From Streptococcaceae bacterium (GTDB lineage Bacteria > Bacillota > Bacilli > Lactobacillales > Streptococcaceae), in the NCBI GenBank assembly GCA_031285105.1, contig JAITWV010000197.1, forward strand, positions 1 through 10,536: a stretch of 10,536 nt of DNA, given 5' to 3'. This document shows, piece after piece, positions 6,359-10,536 of this stretch (positions within the stretch are counted from its first letter, which is position 1; the number at the start of each line of letters is the position of its first letter). The translations under genes were made by a program, and so were the position numbers. The notes beneath the pieces are model-generated. The model was not told where the DNA came from, searched no databases, and saw only the letters and a list, made by a program, of their open reading frames with translations.

Positions 6359-8224
6359 ATGTCTAGAGTTTATTTCAATCCTTGGTTACCTAATTATAAG
6401 AAACCATTTGGCGCAATTAAGTCGCAAAAATCAATGAAAATTAGTATTCAAGCTACTGGAGCTATTCAAGAAGTCTTATTAGTCATCAGAAAAGAAAATG
6501 GTTTACATGGCAAAGAATATTATCCTATGAAACAAAGCGAAACCAATCCAGATTTTTATGAATTTAGATATCGCTTTTTAGAAGGTGCTGGAATTTATTA
6601 TTACTATTTCATCATCAAAGAAACATCACAAGCTGGTGGATTTTATCATATGTATTATGGCTCAAATCATGGTGTTGGTGGTGAAGGGCGATTTTATAGT
6701 AATGAACATGAAGTGTCTGAATATTCAATTACCTGTTTTGAACAAGCTGAAAAAGTACCAGAGTGGTATCGTGAGGCTATTTTTTATCAAATTTTCCCTG
6801 ATCGCTTTAATACACACTTACATGCAGTTGGTACGAAAAGTAGACGTGTGTTAAGTCCCAAAGAAAATATTTCCATTTATGGACAAACAACCGATGAACC
6901 GTTTTATATTAAAGATGACAAAGGTGAAATTGCCAAGTGGGATTTTTATGGTGGCACATTAGCAGGGATTATTGAAAAAATTCCTTATTTGAAAAATGAG
7001 TTGGGTGTAAATGCTCTATACTTAAATCCAATTTTTGAAGCACGTTCCAATCATCGTTATGACACTAGTGATTATTTTAATATTGACCCAATGCTTGGTG
7101 ATGAGCGTGTATTTAAAAAATTAGTTAAAACATTGCATGAAAATGATATGCGCATTGTCTTGGATGGTGTCTTTTCACACGTTGGACGCAACTCAAGGTA
7201 TTTTAACTGGGATGGCTTTTATGGCAGTGATGTTGGGGCAACCAAAGTTCAAGATAGTCCATACTATAGTTGGTTTAAATTTAAGAATTGGCCAAATGAA
7301 TACAAATCTTGGTGGGGCATTGATGATTTACCAGAAATTGATAAAAACAATCGTAGTTTTCAAGAATATATTTATGGCGATGAAGAAAGCGTGTTAGCCA
7401 AATGGAACAACTTCAACATTGATGGTTGGCGTTTGGATGTGGTGGATGAATTACCAGATGATTTTGTGAAAGGGATTCGGAAAAACTTAGATACGTATCC
7501 AGATAAAGTATTAATCGGAGAAGTTTGGGAAGATGCCTCACGTAAAATCGCTTATGGTCAGCGTCGTAATTATATCTTAGGTGGCGGCATGCAATCTTGT
7601 ATGAATTACCCATTTAGAGATATTATTTTAGGGTATTTGCGCCGAGAAATGAGTGCTGAACAAGCAGCTATTAATCTAACTGTTTTGCAAGAAAATTACC
7701 CACGCGATGTGTTTTACAATAATTTTAACAACGTTGGTACTCATGATACTGAGCGAATTATGACCATGCTAGATAACAATGCGAGTCGAGTTAATTTATC
7801 ATTTGGCATGATGTCGATGCTTCCTGGTGTACCTTGTTTTTATTATGGGGATGAAGCAGGATTAACAGGAGGCAAAGACCCAAGCAATCGTAAATACTTC
7901 CCATGGGGCAATGAAAACGAAAAAACCATGGAATCTATGAAAAAATGGATTAAAGTACGAACAAGTAATCGAAGTTTAAAATACGGTGAATTTGTGCCTT
8001 TTTACGTCGGTGATTTGATAGGAATTTTACGTTATTTGCATAATGGCTATACAATTTATGTGATTAATCCAACAGATCATAAAGTAACGATTAAAACGGA
8101 TGAATTGAATTTTACAACTTATTGTCCGATTCCCTATGATAAATTGGTGGATATTTTAGATGATATTGAAGTAGAAGCATTTGATGGATATTTTATTAGT
8201 GAAACGATGAAAGTTGATTATTAA
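6359..8224 (+). CDS. GH13 alpha-glucan hydrolase (neopullulanase/cyclomaltodextrinase-like)
   Basis: A 621-residue glycoside hydrolase of family 13 (alpha-amylase clan), predicted to cut alpha-1,4 bonds, perhaps also alpha-1,6, in maltodextrins or related glucans. There is no signal peptide, so it acts in the cytoplasm on imported oligosaccharides. An N-terminal beta-rich domain (about 1-130, typical of neopullulanase-type enzymes) precedes the barrel, which opens with WYREAIFYQIFPDRF (137-151). Catalytic regions are intact: DGVFSH (269-274), GWRLDVVDE with nucleophile Asp360, IGEVWED with acid/base Glu388, and VGTHDTERI with His462/Asp463. The region-V segment reads LPEID rather than the MPKLN of many neopullulanases, so the exact subfamily and substrate are uncertain. 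The ribosome site AAGGAG (6346-6351) gives a clear start. No glucan transporter or regulator gene is adjacent, and no terminator separates it from menA. Confidence 0.88.
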   Translation: MSRVYFNPWLPNYKKPFGAIKSQKSMKISIQATGAIQEVLLVIRKENGLHGKEYYPMKQSETNPDFYEFRYRFLEGAGIYYYYFIIKETSQAGGFYHMYYGSNHGVGGEGRFYSNEHEVSEYSITCFEQAEKVPEWYREAIFYQIFPDRFNTHLHAVGTKSRRVLSPKENISIYGQTTDEPFYIKDDKGEIAKWDFYGGTLAGIIEKIPYLKNELGVNALYLNPIFEARSNHRYDTSDYFNIDPMLGDERVFKKLVKTLHENDMRIVLDGVFSHVGRNSRYFNWDGFYGSDVGATKVQDSPYYSWFKFKNWPNEYKSWWGIDDLPEIDKNNRSFQEYIYGDEESVLAKWNNFNIDGWRLDVVDELPDDFVKGIRKNLDTYPDKVLIGEVWEDASRKIAYGQRRNYILGGGMQSCMNYPFRDIILGYLRREMSAEQAAINLTVLQENYPRDVFYNNFNNVGTHDTERIMTMLDNNASRVNLSFGMMSMLPGVPCFYYGDEAGLTGGKDPSNRKYFPWGNENEKTMESMKKWIKVRTSNRSLKYGEFVPFYVGDLIGILRYLHNGYTIYVINPTDHKVTIKTDELNFTTYCPIPYDKLVDILDDIEVEAFDGYFISETMKVDY

Positions 8225-8255
8225 TTTTAGCTCATTTGCTCAATAGTGTTGGTTT

Positions 8256-8305
8256 TCTAACTAAGAATGATATGGTATAATTCAAAATTGATTTCATTAG
8301 TTAGA
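8256..8305 (+). promoter_or_regulatory. menA extended -10 promoter flanked by a 9-bp inverted repeat
   Basis: TGGTATAAT (8273-8281) is a perfect extended -10; no clear -35 is visible. The exact inverted repeat TCTAACTAA (8256-8264) and TTAGTTAGA (8297-8305) brackets it, centres 41 bp apart (about four helical turns), and the second arm runs into the AGAGGAG ribosome site. The first arm lies upstream of the expected start, so this is not an RNA hairpin. A looping DNA operator is conceivable but unproven. Confidence 0.5.
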
Positions 8306-8315
8306 GGAGAAAATT

Positions 8316-9272
8316 ATGACGTTAAAAATATTTTTAGAAGTAGTGGAAATCAAAACTAAAATAGCAAGTGTCTTTCCATTTCTTATCGGGGTTTTGTTTT
8401 CAATTAATTTTTTTGGAGAGTTTCATTTAGGCTTAACATTATTATTTTTATTAGCTATGTTAATTTTTGATATGACCGTGACTGCAATTAATAATTATCA
8501 AGATTATCAAAAAGCTAAATTAGACACGTATAAATATGAGCATAATGTTATTGGAAGAGAGAAGTTATCACCAAAACTTGTACGCAATATGATTTTATGC
8601 ATGTTAATTGTTTCTGCTGTTTTGGGTATCGTTTTAACGTGGTTGACTGGTTGGATGTTGTTATTCTTAGGTGCTATTTGCTTTTTCATTGGTATTTTTT
8701 ACACGTATGGGCCAATTCCTTTATCGCGGATGCCTTTGGGTGAGATTTTTTCTGGTTTTACGATGGGACTTGGCATTTTTGCGATGATTGTTTATGTGAA
8801 TACCGCTTCGGCTAAAGTATTTTCATTTATGCTTGATTTTAGTGGTAATGCCTTTGCTTTGTCTGGTAGTATCACTAGTGTTTTAGCGATTTTTTGGGCA
8901 AGTTTGCCTTTAGTGTTTACGATTGCCAATATTATGTTAGCGAATAATTTGCGTGACTTAGATACAGATGTGAAAAATCATCGTTATACGCTTGTTTATT
9001 ATATTGGACGTAAAAGAGGGATTCATTTGTTTCAAGTGATGATGCTTGCTTCTTATCTTGTTTTGATTTTAGGTGTGTTGTTTAGAGTGTTTGATTGGCC
9101 AGTTTTGTTTGCTTTATCAACCTTTGTGCCTATTCGTAATAATTTAAAAGCACACCGGTCTGAAGTTCCCGCACCACATAGTTTTGTCTATTCATTGAAG
9201 AATATGGTTATGTTTAATACTTCTTATGCGCTTGGGTTAGTTCTTTCTATCGTTTGGCAACATTTATTTTAA
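8316..9272 (+). CDS. menA: 1,4-dihydroxy-2-naphthoate polyprenyltransferase MenA (UbiA family)
   Basis: An integral membrane enzyme that attaches a polyprenyl chain to 1,4-dihydroxy-2-naphthoate, giving demethylmenaquinone. The 318-residue protein has about eight or nine hydrophobic segments. Both acidic UbiA motifs that bind magnesium and prenyl diphosphate are present: NNYQDYQKAKLD (59-70, Asp63 and Asp70) and NNLRDLDTD (210-218, Asp214 and Asp218). Length and motifs fit MenA better than the heme or ubiquinone branches. Enterococci and lactococci use such quinones for partial respiration, so this product fits the suggested host, but no other men gene, quinone methyltransferase or prenyl-diphosphate synthase is in the window. 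It has its own extended -10 promoter and converges on murA; the stop codon lies two bases before an inverted-repeat element. Confidence 0.9.
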   Translation: MTLKIFLEVVEIKTKIASVFPFLIGVLFSINFFGEFHLGLTLLFLLAMLIFDMTVTAINNYQDYQKAKLDTYKYEHNVIGREKLSPKLVRNMILCMLIVSAVLGIVLTWLTGWMLLFLGAICFFIGIFYTYGPIPLSRMPLGEIFSGFTMGLGIFAMIVYVNTASAKVFSFMLDFSGNAFALSGSITSVLAIFWASLPLVFTIANIMLANNLRDLDTDVKNHRYTLVYYIGRKRGIHLFQVMMLASYLVLILGVLFRVFDWPVLFALSTFVPIRNNLKAHRSEVPAPHSFVYSLKNMVMFNTSYALGLVLSIVWQHLF

Positions 9273-9274
9273 AG

Positions 9275-9460
9275 AAAATATCGAGGCTGGGACAAAACTC
9301 TGAATGCGTAGAATAAAAACGAACGTTCAAGCACTAGCACAAAAATTTAATCGTAAAAACCTCCCAAAATCTATCTTTGATGATAGATTTGGGGAGGTTT
9401 TTACATTATTCGACTGAAAATTATAGTAAAAAAATCGTTTTGTCCCAGCCTCGATATTTT
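9275..9460. repeat. 186-bp intergenic element with perfect 24-bp inverted ends
   Basis: Positions 9275-9298 and 9437-9460 are exact reverse complements and include GAGGCTGGGACAAAAC. I recognise this sequence as a recurrent intergenic tag in enterococci, streptococci and relatives; the copy number in this genome is unknown. The interior (9299-9436) holds no plausible reading frame and contains a second hairpin (9353-9404). I see no clear target-site duplication. It could be a MITE-like remnant or a conserved terminator module between convergent genes. Confidence 0.85.
9353..9404. terminator. Bidirectional intrinsic terminator between menA and murA
   Basis: Arms 9353-9375 and 9382-9404 pair over 23 positions with a single A-G mismatch (9366/9391) and a 6-base loop. 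The stem starts with A5 and ends with T5, so a U-run follows the GC part (CCTCCC/GGGAGG) whichever strand is transcribed. This suits the end of both menA and murA. Confidence 0.88.
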
Positions 9461-9486
9461 TGTAAATTCAATTAAAAATAACTCTT

Positions 9487-10536
9487 TTAAACTGTAAAAA
9501 GTTCTTTTTTCTTATTTGGCAAAGGAGTTTTTGAATCTAAAACGCGTTCAATATTAGCACCTAAACCTTGTAATTTCTTTTCAAATTGATAATAACCACG
9601 ATCTAAATGACTTAGTCCACTTACACTCGTTAAACCTTCTGCAAGTAAGCCAGTTAAAATCAAAGCAGCACCCGCTCGGACGTCACTTGCAACCACTTGA
9701 GCTCCTTGTAGTTGATTTTTGCTAGAGATACGAGCAATCGATCCTTTAATTTCGACAGCCAAATTCATTCGACGCATTTCTTCTAGATGTTGGTAACGGT
9801 TTTCAAAGACGGTTTCTTTCATCGTTGATACACCACCTGCCACGGCTAAAGCAACGGTCATTTGCGCTTGTAAATCAGTTGGAAAGCCTGGGTAGGGCAT
9901 GGTTTTAATATTGGTCGGCTTTAAAACTTCTGGCCCAATTACACGTACACCCGTAATTTCATTTATTACTGTGGCACCCATTTCTTCTAATTTTGATAAC
10001 AAAGGAATGTTATGTTCATAAATTGCTTCTTTGATGAATACATCGCCACCTGTAATTGCTGCTGCGATCATGAATGTCCCTGCTTCGATGCGGTCTTGAA
10101 CGACGGTATGCTGAGCAGCATGCATGCTTTCTACTCCTTCAATACGAATAGTTTCCATACCTGCACCACGAATTTTAGCACCCATCTTGTTTAAAATATT
10201 CGCTAAATCAACAATTTCAGGTTCACGAGCCGCATTTTCAATAATGGTTGTTCCTTTGGCTAATGTGGCTGCCATCAAGATATTTTGTGTCGCTCCAACA
10301 GAAGGAAAATCAAGATAAATATGAGCTCCTTTTAGTTGGGCGGCTTGTGCTTCAATAAAGCCATTTTTCATTTCAATTGCTGCACCCATTGCCTCTAAAC
10401 CTTTTAAATGTAAATCAAGCGGTCTAGCACCAATCGCATCACCACCAGGCATAGAAATTTTTGCATAACCATGACGTGCCAAAATTGGTCCTAACACAAC
10501 AATAGAAGCGCGCATTTCTTTAACATATTCATAAGG
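9487..10536 (-). CDS. murA: UDP-N-acetylglucosamine 1-carboxyvinyltransferase MurA (5' part beyond right edge)
   Basis: Catalyses the first committed peptidoglycan step, adding enolpyruvate from PEP to UDP-GlcNAc in the cytoplasm. The window holds 349 codons. The frame continues past the ATG at 10515 to the edge as PYEYVKEMRASIVV, so that Met is internal; about 80 N-terminal residues, including the catalytic Lys/Asn pair, are outside. Recognisable segments are RPLDLHLKGLEAMGA, FPSVGATQNILMAA, REPEIVDLANILNKMGA, DRIEAGTFM, PGFPTDLQAQM, ENRYQHLEEMRRMN, VRAGAALILTGLLAEG and DRGYYQFEKKLQGLGA. The active-site loop reads MPGGDAIGARP: codon GAT (10440-10438) gives Asp where most MurA enzymes have the catalytic Cys (E. 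coli Cys115), the residue alkylated by fosfomycin. Asp variants are known to be active and resistant in mycobacteria, chlamydiae and Borrelia. Many Firmicutes have two MurA paralogues; which one this is cannot be told here. Confidence 0.95.
   Translation of the reverse strand, partial: PYEYVKEMRASIVVLGPILARHGYAKISMPGGDAIGARPLDLHLKGLEAMGAAIEMKNGFIEAQAAQLKGAHIYLDFPSVGATQNILMAATLAKGTTIIENAAREPEIVDLANILNKMGAKIRGAGMETIRIEGVESMHAAQHTVVQDRIEAGTFMIAAAITGGDVFIKEAIYEHNIPLLSKLEEMGATVINEITGVRVIGPEVLKPTNIKTMPYPGFPTDLQAQMTVALAVAGGVSTMKETVFENRYQHLEEMRRMNLAVEIKGSIARISSKNQLQGAQVVASDVRAGAALILTGLLAEGLTSVSGLSHLDRGYYQFEKKLQGLGANIERVLDSKTPLPNKKKELFTV

Noticed and set aside
9321..9328. GAACGTTC as a LexA-type box.
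   Set aside because: The Gram-positive LexA box has four bases between GAAC and GTTC; here they are adjacent, and the site is inside a repeat element between gene ends.
10513..10515. ATG as the start of murA.
   Set aside because: The frame continues upstream with family-conserved residues (PYEYVKE) to the window edge, so this Met is internal.

Overview
The window is about 10.5 kb of AT-rich chromosomal DNA from a low-GC Gram-positive bacterium. Strong AGGAGG-type ribosome sites, a PrsA lipoprotein foldase, a YnzC protein, and the GAGGCTGGGACAAAAC intergenic repeat point to Lactobacillales. Enterococcus, Vagococcus or a near relative is my best guess from protein flavour; I could not run a database search. 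Most of it is housekeeping sequence without phage or transposase genes.

Layout. Positions 1-444 hold no complete gene. At the left edge a minus-strand gene appears to begin (ATG at 6-4), preceded by a GC-rich, strongly structured candidate 5' leader (about 7-141). Next come four palindromes repeated every 22 bp (206-287, with a degenerate fifth copy to 308), and then a promoter for nrdG. A plus-strand cluster follows: nrdG (activase of anaerobic ribonucleotide reductase), a metallo-beta-lactamase-fold hydrolase, a small two-helix membrane protein, trmR (tRNA U34 hydroxyl methyltransferase family, with its own extended -10 promoter) and prsA, closed by an intrinsic terminator at 3922-3954. A new promoter drives the 56-residue ynzC gene, followed by tkt (transketolase) and a second terminator at 6236-6267. 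Then come an intracellular GH13 alpha-glucanase and menA (prenyltransferase of demethylmenaquinone/menaquinone synthesis), each with its own upstream region. The menA gene converges on a minus-strand murA that runs off the right edge. The space between these two is filled by a 186-bp element with perfect 24-bp inverted ends and an internal hairpin that can terminate transcription in both directions.

Functional links. The genes cover anaerobic dNTP supply, tRNA modification, export folding, pentose-phosphate carbon flow, alpha-glucan use, quinone synthesis and the first step of peptidoglycan synthesis. They look like neighbours rather than one pathway.

Most notable points. (1) MurA carries Asp where the catalytic, fosfomycin-alkylated Cys normally sits, predicting intrinsic fosfomycin insensitivity of this enzyme. 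(2) An unassigned structured leader lies next to a 22-bp-periodic operator-like array. (3) PrsA has lost both conserved histidines of its parvulin domain. (4) The convergent intergenic region holds a nested inverted-repeat element.
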